64,000 bases of DNA. It comes from Kryptolebias marmoratus (Eukaryota; Chordata; Actinopteri; Cyprinodontiformes; Rivulidae). Location: NCBI RefSeq assembly GCF_001649575.2, contig NC_051435.1, positions 9,160,333 through 9,224,332 of the forward strand, read 5' to 3'. The position numbers and the translations under genes were made by a program. The notes under the pieces are model-generated. The model made no database searches. It saw only the letters and a list, made by a program, of their open reading frames with translations, and was not told the DNA's origin. This document shows, piece after piece, positions 13,501 through 26,778 of the stretch. The stretch's first letter is position 1, and every line of letters begins with the position of its first letter.

Positions 13501-16500
13501 AGCTTCTTGTTTTCACTATTTAACAAATAACACAGACCACAAAAAACACATTGTGGAACAATTTCTGCATTTATCTTGCCTTGGCAGAAACATTGTTAGT
13601 TATATAATTGTTGAGTTTTTTTGTTGTTGTCTGTCCTCCAGCAAAATCTTGCAAAAACTACAAACGTTAATTTAATGAAAATTGCCGGAATAGACGAAGT
13701 AACTAAAAGAAAAGGCCTATTTAATTTTTGTGAATAATGCACAAGAGGGCCTTGGGGCAGGACTGTGCTCTGTTCTTTCAGATGATGACATGCACTCCTG
13801 CGTGTCTTAATCCTTTTAGCTATGAAAATCTGATTCTTCTGGTTTATTGAACACAGCTTCTGCTTTAAGACAACATTTCCTTCTTGCTGTTGTTCGGTTG
13901 TGTTCTCACCATTTTGTGCTTGCATGTTCTTCACTATGTTTTCTGTGACTTTTTCAAACTGAGGCAAAACAGATGAGGTGTGGTTCCATTCTTCTTCTCC
14001 TTCAAACATTGACAGTAGGACTACCAGGATCTGTTCAAAGCTGTAACAAAACACATTGCATTTGCTTTATGCCACTCAGAAATAAACAGTAGGATTTATT
14101 TATTTAATCATTACTCGTTTGATTTGTTTACATTATGCTTGATAATTGAACTTACTGGTCCCATGTCTCTTGGTCTGCACTCCCGGTAAAAACCTGCTCC
14201 ATAATCGGTGCAAGATAAGTAAAACCAGCAGCCGAGTCGGTGCCACCCATAAAACCTTGGATAGACTTGATCAAAAACCTGCCCAGCTGTTGTTACAAAA
14301 AAAAGTACACAATTAGGTGGAGGTGAATGATCACCTTTGTAGAATTTAAAGCACAATCCCAACTGCAGTGACTGATTTATTTTCAATTTGATTATAAATA
14401 TAACTTTAAATGAATGATTTTATGGTAACAACTGATAATGCATCTGAATGTCCCAAGTTTGAGTCTAAATATTTCTTTAATAATGTAAAGTTTTAACGGC
14501 ACACTGCATTTACTTTTCATACTATCTGTTTTTCATACTTGAATTTCTACAAAACAAATAATAAGAAAACATATATATAAAACATACTCGTGTTTTTAAT
14601 TGTGTATAAAGTTTACCTGGCCAACAATTTCTGAGATCAGTTCTACTGATGTCTGCCCAAAACCTTCATGGAGTGTCGTGTTTTCTGTAATCATGAAATG
14701 TGTTTAGAACAACAGGAATTTGAACACCAATAACAAACATGCAAACACAATCGTTCAACTAATGTTACAAACAAAATCTACATCTGCTTCATCAGATTTC
14801 ATCAGAATTCAACATGTTGTCCACCTACAGCAGGGGGTCTCCAGTCTTAGTCCTAAAGGGCCACCATCCTGCATGTTTTACTTGTTTCTCTGCTCCAACA
14901 CACCTGATTCAGTGGTTAAATTACCTCTTCATGTTCTGCAGAAGCCTGTTAATCACCAATTGATTCAAATCAGGTGTGTTGGAGCAGAGAAACAAGTAAA
15001 ACATGCAGGATGGTGGCCCTCGAGGACCAAGACTGGACACCCCTGACCTACAGTAACAGTGAGGATTTGACTTACCTTGGCCAAACTGCATGATGAATTC
15101 ACTCAGGTTAATGAAGGCAGTGATGAAGGAATCTGCTGTATTGTTTTGAGGCAGGAGGCTCTGGATTGTCTTCAGCTCATTCAAAATTCTTTAAAAACAA
15201 TGCAGATCAGTGTTTCAAAACTCAGTGTCAAGAGATTATCATGCTTTATCAGCATTGCAGAGAAAGCAACTGCACATTTTTGGTCCCTCATTTTAGTTTA
15301 AATTATACAGAACAAAAAATACCAATGTGCCTTTTGGAACCCATGAGAAAAAAAATCCAATTTTCTATAAATATGGATAAATGAGTATTAAAATAAACAG
15401 ATTTTGTTTTCTTTGTGCAGTGGAGGAAAATAACAAAAAATCCCCCACATGCAATTCTGTAAGAAATACAAAATGCCACAGACTATTATATACTATAGCC
15501 TGGGAAGGCTGTTTTTTAGACAAAAAGTAGAAGGTAAATAGATCAATAAGAGAGAATCCTATTTGTGAAAGCCAAACAACAAAATTATATGGTAAAATGG
15601 TGCTTTGTGGGGCTAAAAGGTTGTAAAATCAGGTGTTTTTCTCCTTTATGTATAAATGTAAAAAAGTTATAATGCTTTTCAAAACTTTTTCAACTACAAA
15701 ACTACTATTGTAACAATTATTTTAAGTGAAAGATTAGCAAAAAGAGCCCCATTACTCACATGTGATTCCACTGGTCTGGTCCACTGCTTTCAGTGCTCTC
15801 AAAGTACGCAGTGATTATTTTGGCCACAGAAAGAAGATATTCAGCGACCCATGGTGGTGTTGTTTGTTCAATAAGCCTCTCAACACTCTCCAGGATGAGT
15901 AAGACGTTATCTGATTGGGTAAAACTCATGTTTTGGCTGAAAAGGAGAGTCAGTGAGTTTTGTACAGTTTCTAGATAGTCCTGTTTTGTATCAGGTGGCA
16001 GGTCATCCCAGTATGGGTTGGGGATCTGCAGTGCACTGTGGACTGCTCCCATGAGGGCAGCTACAAAGTGCTCACTCTGTAGGCCACCAGGTTGCTCTGC
16101 CACCATTATGGCTTTACTGAGAGACTGGGTGATACTGGTTATCATGAAGAGGTAGGTTTGTTGCTCATCAGTGAGAAAAGTAGCCGTCATATTCATCAAG
16201 TTGTGGAGGTCTGTCACTGTGCTGAACAAAGTCGTGGAGGAGTTTCCCCATTGGAACATATTTGTTAGGAGCATAGAGACATTAGGCTGTTCTATCCACT
16301 TTTCTATAAGTTGGAGGTAGACCTTGATTTGAGCTTTGGTGGAATACAGAGAGCTTGTGTTGAACTGCTGGTTATAACTTTGATTGTTGCTCTGAAGCTC
16401 TATGATTGTACCGAGGTAGTCCAACAGATGCTGAAAGATCTCAATCGATGTCTTTCCGATTGTTTTGATGTCTGCGCCTTCTACTGGGTACTGGAGTGTG

Positions 16501-19500
16501 TTAATCAGGAACTCGATCTTGTTACTGACAAACCCAGAGAATTCTGTCTGAGCCACCTGATAAGCCACTTGCATTTGAGTGAGGTAGAAAATGGGCTGAA
16601 GGAGCTCTGAGACTGAACTGGCGCTGGTGATATTTTCCAGCCTTTCCAAGTACCACTCGACAAGCTCCAGATACACTTTCTGGGCATATACTGGATCATT
16701 AATCGAGGTGGTATTCAATGAGTTAAATGGTTCCATGCTGGTGACCAGACATATCAGTTGCTCAACCACTGTGATCTCATTCATGATCTCTGAAGTGTTC
16801 AGGTGGTTCAGCTGGAGGCTCATCTTGATATTGGCCGTGATGGTTTTCAAAGTTTGTGCAACAACCATATTAGGATTGGAACTGATGTTTGTCTGGATGG
16901 CATCGCTGATAGTTTTATTGACAATTATTGGGATCAAGGACAGGGCTGCTGTGTCATTATGGAGAGCAGGAAGTTGGGTCAGAAAGCCGCTGATCTTATT
17001 TATCAGTCCCATGACACAGTCACTTGTTTCCACCACAGTATTCTGAGGTTTAAAACACTCCTTTGCATCAATAATCTCCATCACTTTTTCTATCTGCTCA
17101 TTCATACTGGCAGCTCCAACTACAGCAATAAGTTTATCCAGCTCGTAAATGGTTAGAGTTGTCTGCATCAAAGCACTCTCAACACTGGACTTTGTAATAT
17201 CTGTTGTATTCATCACTAATCTGAGGAATTTAAGAGCCTGTTTGATTGTTTCTACAGAGGCAGTATCATTTTCTGACAAGAAGAGTGAGAAGAAGGTGGA
17301 TGTAAGTACTTCATATTCCTGACTCCAGGCAGCAGGATTAGTTGCAGATATTTGAATAGTGGCATCGCCGCCTGCAAGCATCATTTCCACAATTTGATAA
17401 AGAATTGTGGGTATTTCTGAAATTCCACGCAGACAGTTTTGTCCTGTTTCTTCTGTACAATTGACCACCTGATACTGCAGAACTTGGAAATCCTGAAGAA
17501 AGTGAGCAGCATCTTCTTGGACACCAGGTGTTAGGAGTGCTACGAACTTCTGAATGACAATGTCCTGGGCGGCATCTGGTCCAGCCTGAGTGAGGTTCTG
17601 AAGGTTCTCAGGGGCAAAGAGGCTGAGAATTTCCATCAAAACAATGCTGAGATCAGTGACTTGGGTTGTATTCGGCTGTCCATTTGGTAACGGGAGATTT
17701 TCAATTATTTGCAGTCTAAAAGCAGAAATTATAAATTCTTGAAGCTGGCGCAAGTACCCAAGAATGATGCTAGTTGGGTCATGATTTGGAGAATCTGTCA
17801 GTGTCTTCAGAAGCTCAGTGGCACTGAGGATGGCTTCTACAATGCCAGCTGAGGTCTGGTTGGTGAAAGGCTGAGTGGCTTCTGTCAGATTGGCCACATA
17901 TTCATGGCTGAAGTAGCTGGAATAGGTCAGCAGGCTGTATGCCATGATGTTAGAGAGAGGAACTGTCAGGTTACCCTCCAATGAGAAAAACTCCAACATC
18001 AGCCACTCCAGTTCAGGAAGTGATGGGTCTGTTTCATTAAAAGTAAAGATGTGCTGGTTGAGCCTGCCCAATTTTGAAGCTATATCAAGCAATGTGGAGA
18101 TGTTAAAGGGACCGTCACTGAAGAGCAGAGGGAGGAGTGGTTTTAGACCTGTGGACTCTAACAGGTTAGTGATGAGTGGAGTCATGAGAGCAGGGTCTGT
18201 GAGGTTTTGGTTAGGCAGAACACTGATTGTCTGAACAAAGTCATCCAAGTTATGCAGCAGATTAATGAGGTAGGCAGAGAGGGGATCTCCTCCTTGAATT
18301 TCTTGTTGTAAATTTGAGGCTGTCAGATTTTTGTAGACCTCCCCATACATGTGCTGCAACAGTATCACAGTTCCTTTCAGACAGCTGGGGAGTAAAGACA
18401 GGAGAGGGACAGAACATGTCAATTTCATAAATTACGTATGTGTGGCAGTAACAACGATAACAAATAGTTGAGAATATCCATGTATCTGTCTCAAACAGCA
18501 AAGACCATGGGCCAGTACTGTGTGCTTTTTGTTTCTTCATTTTTTCCACATCTCTACTCCTAATTCTAAGTCACACTTACTGTTGCCAATCACAACATAC
18601 TGTATAAAGAGATAACAATGACAAAAAATTAAACTGTAAGATATTCTAATAGATAACAGTTTTTGACAAGCCCCTATAAAATTAACAGCTAAAAGTAAAA
18701 GAAAAAAAACCCACTTATTTTTACAGGAAATGAAAACAAAACATTCTTTGTGGCTTACTTTAACAAAACATCTGGGTTTGGTGACGTCAGGGTTTCGGTG
18801 ACAGCTGCAGCAAACTGTGGCCACTCTAAGCCAGTGTCACAATAAGGAGCAAAGGTGTTGATGTCAACATAACCTAAAGGCAAAAAAAGCAGAAACATTT
18901 ATTCATAACAAACCTTTACCGGTATAGCCTCTCCATGCTGGTAGGGAGCAACTTACTTTGGTAAAAATAATTAGAGCTGCACAGTATTATACAAACATAC
19001 AATTGCAATTTTGTTGTGCAATATTGCAAATGTGATATCAGTTGCATTAAATCTACATGTTCTCTCAGCTGTGGGCAATTCGGAGAGCACTAGTCCATCT
19101 GAGTGACTAATAAATATTTTTGGCATGGCCTTTATGACTGTAATTTATTGAAATTGTTTGCAATATTCATATTGCACATTTTTAATAATTTGTGTATGTA
19201 TTGTGCAGCTCTTAAAATAATTTTACTTTTTTTGTATTTTTAGCCTTTTTACATTGCTTTTTGAAAAGAGTAGAAAATAAGAAATGATTAAAAACACACA
19301 CACACACAGAAAAATAAAAATCTCACAGTTTGGGGGTTGTGTTGTAACATCAGGCCTGTAGTTTAAAACCCAGTAAATGATGTGGAAGTAGTCCTTTATC
19401 GTGGCCCAGTGCTCACTCTCCTCAAGCTCTTCTCCAAACTCTTCAATAAACTTGACGAGGCTGCGGAGAAAAGAAAAGACACCTCATTTAAAAAAAATTA

Positions 19501-22500
19501 TTTGCACATTTTATTTCTAATAAACCATGCTGGAATTATCAATCCTCATATTCAGCTTTATTTAACTTGTAACTTTCAAGAGCTGTTGCTTTTAAAGCTG
19601 CATTGAGTGAATATTTTAAAACTAATTCTTCAGCCTGTGTTTATTTTTAGCACACTGTAGTACTAAGTACATAATTATGTGAGTACAATGTTATCAACAT
19701 GGTGCCAAAACCTTTGCTGAAGAGTTCCAGGAAGATGATCAAAACTTGTCTCGGGCATCCAGTTCATCCAGTTCACTTCATTCAGTTCTGTGTTCAAAAA
19801 CTGCACAAACTCCAGGCTGGTGTTGTAAAGCTTGTGCCACTCAGAGAGAAGCATGGGAAGTGTCACATTGAGCTCTTCTTGGCCTGTGATGATGTCTTGC
19901 ACTTCTTGAATCTGTAAAAAAAAACATAAAAATTGAGGAGGATTAAGAAAAACATCTAAGTTATGTTTTTAATGCTGGCCTAAAGTCAAATCAAATAAAA
20001 TGATGTTTGTGTAACAACAGGATTATCCGACAAAACTAAAACAATACAAAAATAAAAACACAATGGCAAAAACAGACAAGAGCAATGATTCATTCTTTCC
20101 TAATGTGTGGCATTCAGTATTCACTCATTGTTTTGTTTTGTTTTTAAAAACTGAATTAAAACATGTTTTACCTGTAGAACCACGGGCATCCAGTCCACCA
20201 ACAAAGATTGGATCAGAGCGGTGCTGTTTTGGCAGATCACTGATCTCCACACTTCTATCTTTATGCTCTTGGTGGACAGGAGCCACTCAATGGGTTCAAG
20301 AAGTTCCTCACATGAATGATACTCAGATTCCAGCATCTAGTAAAACAGATGAAAAAAACTTTACCTGGTGATCTTTCGTTTCTCTGTCACATTAAATAAA
20401 TGCTGCAAAGTAGATGATAAACACATTTTTGTTGTGCTGTTTTGGTAACATGTTATTTTTGTGTAGCAATACTTCTCCCTTGTTCTGGAAAAGTTCTTCA
20501 TAAGGTACTTATTTGTAACTCTGACTGGAAGTAAATGAAACTACAGCCTATATAATAATACACTAAATTTGGTGTAAGATATTAGGAGTCAGTGGTGAAT
20601 TGAAGAACTTGTAGCATACCTCCTCAAAAATTTCTGTCACACTTTCCAGAACGTGGCTGATCCAAGCACTCGCCTCAGACTGGTTGGACAGGGTATGAAA
20701 CGTCTGTTGGAGATTCTCTACATCTTCCAGGACGTTATCCACGACTTCTGTAAGTGTAGATGACAAATACACAACATTCAAACAAAGGCAGGTCACTTGG
20801 GTACATGCTCAGTGGGAAAACTTTGTCTTATATGAAAAGGCTTTTTTGTCAGTACCCTTGTAGATCCACATATTCTGTCCATCATTCCCCAGAGAAAGGG
20901 CGTAAACTCATTTCAATCACCTTTTGGTTACGCAGTATAGAATGTCAAGATTGCAATAGAGAGTATCAAAAATAATATGTCAGGGGAAAAAAGCAAAACA
21001 AAACTAAGTGACAACTACTCTCACTGAAAACAAAATGTTCAGAAAAGTTGTTTTTTTATGTTAGTCTAACTAACATTGGCTACAAAGCCCCATAAACCTT
21101 TTTTTTCAAATCTGAAAATAAAAGCAAAAGATAAAGTTGTGTTATTATCCCCACAGCAGAGCCCTCAGTATGAGCAGGAGCTGATTGTAAGCTTACCTTC
21201 CACAGTGGATACTGTCACCGTTGCTGCCTTCATGGACTGGAACACAGTACCGAGCGCTCTCTTCACAACCATATCGAACTCTGGCTCGATGGTTGCGATC
21301 TCGATAAGCACTTGACCGATACCCAAAAACCTGCCAAAAATAAACCCAGACTTACTTATCGCAACAGAAGAATTACTAATATATATATACAAGTCTGAAA
21401 AAAATAGGCCTGGTTTACATAATAAGTAGATTTTTTCAAGTTTAAGTTTAAAGAAAAAGTAAAGTCTTCAGTCTATTTTTTTTATTTAAAAAATAAATAA
21501 ATAAATTAGGAAACACAAAAGGCCTAGCCTGTTCTCCCTAAACGTTAGCTGTCAAATAGCAAAGGCTGGAAAAAAAAAGTAAAAATAGAGAAAAATGTAA
21601 AATATAATTTCTAAAATTCCAATGGGTTATAATCTGATTGATAGAAGCCAATTATTTATTTACAATCTAACTTTGTTTTAACTGAAAAGACCTCATGGAT
21701 CTGCTTCTCAACCACAGCAGCACATCTGGATGCCATGGCCTGATACTTACAGCTCCTCCTCAGAGTTTTGTGGTTGTGTATCTATGCTACGCTGATATCT
21801 CTTGGTGTTGGAGACTCCTGACGATGAACATCCCTTCAGATTGCACACCAGTTGTTTAAAAAAGGCCACATCATCTGCTGCGACATGTTTGATCCAGGCC
21901 AGGACAGACTGGGATTGACAGAATTCAAAATAAAGAGGAAACGACAAAGCAGAGAAAATTCCAAATTACATTTTCAATTAAATACCTCCAGCTTAAATGT
22001 CACAATTCCCTTTTGTTGTTAGTATTCCCTGATAACCTCTGTCTTTATTTTGTTACTTCAGAACCTGCACATGAGTAAACATGTGAAGGTCTACACTGAC
22101 TGTCTGTGGGTTTTTTTGTTTTTTAGTTTGTTTGGTTGGTTTTTACACACTTAGTGACAAGTTAATTTTTAGAGTTGCCTAAAATTCTCACAAAAGCTCT
22201 ACGCGGTGTTTTCTGCTCTGCTTTACACCACCTCAAGTAAAAATCTTGTTTTTATTCTTTTTGACAGTTTCATGCTACTGACCAAACCAAGCCTGAAACA
22301 AGGAGTTAAAACCATAGATGTACACCAATTACAGTCTTCAAAAGACTGCAGGTTTGATGTGTTATAAGCCATTAGGACACACTAGGTGTGCCATGACACG
22401 TACTTATCAGGTGAGTTAAAGACATTGTTGCTATGTACCAGTGGGATAAGCAGATTTGTTTTGTTATGTCAATTAATTTTCCCAAGGTGCATCTTGTACC

Positions 22501-25500
22501 CGTAACTGCATGTTGCTACAGCCACCAGCTTCCTTACAGCCACATCCCTTTTGTTTTACTTATCAGGATGACACAGCAAAAAAAGCAGAAAACAAAGAGG
22601 GAAGGGGAATGACCTACTTATACATCCTGTAGCTCATTTTTGATGCCTGTAATTCTCTTTGCTTTGATGATAACAATCTTGACACCATCCTACCTGTTTG
22701 ACCACCTTCTCAGGGCAGATCCAACCGAGAAGCATGTCCACGGTGCCAGTACTGCACGCTGCCGTAAGCCACATCGTCTTACTGTTGTTGCCACACAAAT
22801 AAGAATACACCATGTTTCGATCCCATGCCAGGGCCATAGCCTGGGGCAGAAAAAAAATGGTTATTGTATTTATGGTGAGTTTTTCAACAAATTGTAACCT
22901 TTTTCTTTAGTTCTCCTAAACATGTTCCCAGAGGCTTCTTCCAGAGACTGAACACATGCTACAGAATGTCATGAAAACCAGATCTTCAACAGGTCTTTGA
23001 ACATTTAAAGTCATTTCCTGTTTCTGAGTCTTTTTTTAATATTGGACAAAGAGGTAAATGTGGTATAACAGAGTCCTTGCTGGAGGGCAGAGTATAAAGC
23101 CCAAAGGAATGACTGCTTCTTCACGTTTACTTGGAAATTTGTTCTCTTTATTTTGTTAAGGTAGAAAACTGCATTTGAAAATGTGTGAAGAAAGTCAAAC
23201 GTATAACTGTTTCTGTTTTATTATCTTTCTATATAGCAAAAATAAAATGCATTTGTAAACACTGAATGAGAAAACATAATGGCATTTACCTCGTGCAGCG
23301 GGATCTGAACCTCTTGCAAAATGCGTTTTGCAATTTCACTTATTGTGTCATTGTGCAACGTGACAACATCTCCAAGGGATATTGTAACCTCTAGGCAAAA
23401 AAATAAAATCACAATATCAGTCATTAGGCACAACATTTACAACATATTTTTTGCTACTTTGTTTTAAGAATTGTTCTTAAAAATTGCAGGTTGTAAAAGG
23501 CAGTTCTTCCACTGAAATAAATAAGCAGTCACTAGTTTCTCCCTTCAGCCAAACACAGGGGATTTATTAACACAACTTATCATCTTCAGAAATACCACAG
23601 AAAATCCCAAAGTATTTGTGGGACCTGTCGTATTTATACAGACCAAGTACATTGATGTGTATTGCATATTTCTAACCAGCTCATGATTGGTCAAAAGTTT
23701 TCATAACTCCTAGGTCATTTACAGGAAACCAGCCCAGGCAGCTGGTCAGTTCGACCCAGTACAGACCCACTGTTTTCCAGGAATTGTCTTAACATTATTA
23801 CCAACCTCTTCTAACATGTTTTTCCTAAGTACTGTCCTGGAAAGTTCTTGGCAACCCCACACATGAGCACAGCCTTCCCTCTCCCATACTTGGTAAACTT
23901 TGCATCCTGCAGCTGTCTCTAAGTCATAGAGTGAAGTTCTCTTCCACAAAATTTAAAAATAATTACCTTTCCCAGGCCAGTTTTGAGCATAACTGATCAC
24001 GTTTAGTCCTTCAACGAGAACTGGTTGAATTGTGGAGAGGGAGTTAGCTATTTCAGGAAAAATGTTCTCGATGGTAAGCACAAGGCTGCATGGGGAAAAG
24101 ACAGAAGTGTGAGCAATTACTTTATTACAAAATGAATATTCAAACTATTATATTTTTGCTAGGCTGGTTTTCTAAAACCCTAAATTCCAGATGTCACAAT
24201 GGGGAAACAGCAGAACTAAATCAATTCAACCGTGTCCATCTGTTCATAAAAATTTTGCATATAAACAATATATTTATATGTCAATGTTTTGTTAACTTTT
24301 GCACTTTTTCCATAACAAAAAGTAGGATACCTCTCTAATTTCGTGAGTAAAGCTTCTGTGCTGTTCAGCGTTTGGTCAACAAAAAAAGAAGAGATGATCT
24401 CGGGGAAAGCTAGAAGGGTTTCCCACAGAGAGGTTTCGTTTTGCAGCTGATCAAACCCCGACACCGTCATCCCGGCCGCCGTTATCATCTCCTCTGGGTT
24501 TTGCACTAACAGCTCCGTCAGCATCTGTCAACCAGAGAAAAGAACTGACTTACAAACAAACACTGGCAACAGCACCCATTTGTCTGGCAAGTTCCAAAAA
24601 TAGAAATGATTTAAAAAAAAAAAAAAAAAGATGGCATGTGCTTGCATAAACCCACAAGCTGCACAGAGGTAAGCTCAAACATACCGTGGTCACTGTTTGA
24701 AGGGTGACTTCAAACAAAGTGCTGTTGGTGTGACAGAAAGTGACCGCAGCATTGGTGACGGTGCTGGGTGCTTCGTCCTTTATCCAGGGCAGAGCCACAG
24801 CGCAGACGGCTCTCTTCAAAACATTCACAGACTCAAGTATTTTCTCCAAGGTCTCCTGCAAGAAACATGACTTTATTTACTGTACAGAGCCCATTATTAG
24901 GAACAACCCTCTTCTGTCAATAACACTTAGGCTGTATAGACATTTGCAACAACTGGAAAAAGCTTTTTTTTTACATATTTATTCTATTGTGTCCTTTAAA
25001 TGAGTCAGTAAACACTGATGTTAATAAACTCCATAAATATGTTTTTAAATTGTCAGTGGACTTTTCTGCACTGAATCTAAATAACTGACAGTTGAGATAT
25101 TTTAATGGAAAACGTGCATTATTACACTGCAATACTCACCTGATCGGTCAGAGTGGTGTTGACTGTACTCAGGAGGGAGGCGTTATTTAAGTTTCCTTGA
25201 TAGGAGGAACCTTTAAAGTGCAAACGCATAGTTCAAGACAGGCGGACTACAATATTAACACAAGAACGGTAATATACAAAGTAGACAATAAAATAATCTC
25301 TTTGTTTTCTTGTAAAGTTGAATTAACAGTAATTGTCATTTTTTTGAAAAGAGGCTTAATTTATAATAAGTTATTATCTCCATAAAAAAACAAGAAAAGT
25401 CTCAAATGATCATGCACATAATTGTCTATGAAGCAAGAAATACATACCCAGAAAGTTTTGCATGAACTGAAGCAGCGCTGCAGGATCATTGCTAGCATCA

Positions 25501-26706
25501 CTGGGGAGAGCAAAGTCGAAAAGTTTCCCCTCTTGCATCAGTTTTGCCAGAGGTGAACTCTCTGGGGAGGAGGCAGACCTGAAACACAAAATCAGCAGGA
25601 TTTGATAAAAGTCCTAAATGCTTTCTGCTCGGTGTACCAAAAACAAACTTTAAGTGTGTTTGTAGGCTCACATTGATAGTCAAGTGTGTATGTGATAATG
25701 AAAAACACTAATGACTGGTCAGGGACTGAAAGCTTAAACAAAATCAAACTTAAAAAGTAAGCACAGATTAATGCTGCCTTTTTTGACAGAATTTCTATTC
25801 TCCAACATTTAACTAAGATACAGACTGATGAACCATCAGAGGCATCTTAAAGACGGACCAGTCTTTGTGGCCGTCTGGTTTGTGAAAATGCCTTGAGATG
25901 ATAAAATGAAGTGGCCAAGTCTTTCCCAACCTCTACATACTCGTTTCAGCCTACCAGCAGTTTCCACAGCCACCTGACCCACCTCAGCACAAAACGGTGA
26001 TCAGCGGATGACTCATCTGAACGCCCAGTCCACCTTTAGATTAGGTTCTCCAGTAAAAGCTGACTATTATTATTTTTATTAATTTTGTATTCTTAGAAAA
26101 TGGTCTTGAAAATAATCTGGTTTAGGTCAGGCTTTGTTTCTTGAAACAAAGAGGGCTTGGCTAACAGGAACTGGAAGTTGATCCAAACTGGTTTTTCCAC
26201 CAGCTGCCCTTTATTCCCGCTTACAACAATAAAATTCTTGTTTTTCTTGGAGAAACCAAGCAGGTTGCATGCCTTTGAAAGTACTCAAAGAACAGGCAAA
26301 CACAAAGGAATGTATGTTTCAGGTAATCACACATAAAGGTTTCTCAAAGAATATTTGAGTTTTTCAGTTTATAAGACTTGAAACAGATAAGATGTAGTCT
26401 AATAACCAAGTTACCTTCGGTTTCTTGATGGCTTTGATGCCGTTGAGTTTGCCAGACGAGATGTGTTATGACAGCTGCTGTCTGTGTTGCACAGGAGGGT
26501 CTGCAGGAAGGGGAAGAATCCTGTGCTGGGTAGGTTACGAGGTCCAACATAACCTAATGGAGGTGTGATAGGTTTTACTGTTAGAACAATGGCTGCAAGC
26601 ATTACGGACAACATATATAGTGTAAAACAAGTAAATAACGAGTCAAAATATTATAATAAATTCCATTTTAATGTCATTTTTGAGTCAAATTCGGGTTTCA
26701 TGTACC

Positions 26707-26778
<72 letters not shown>

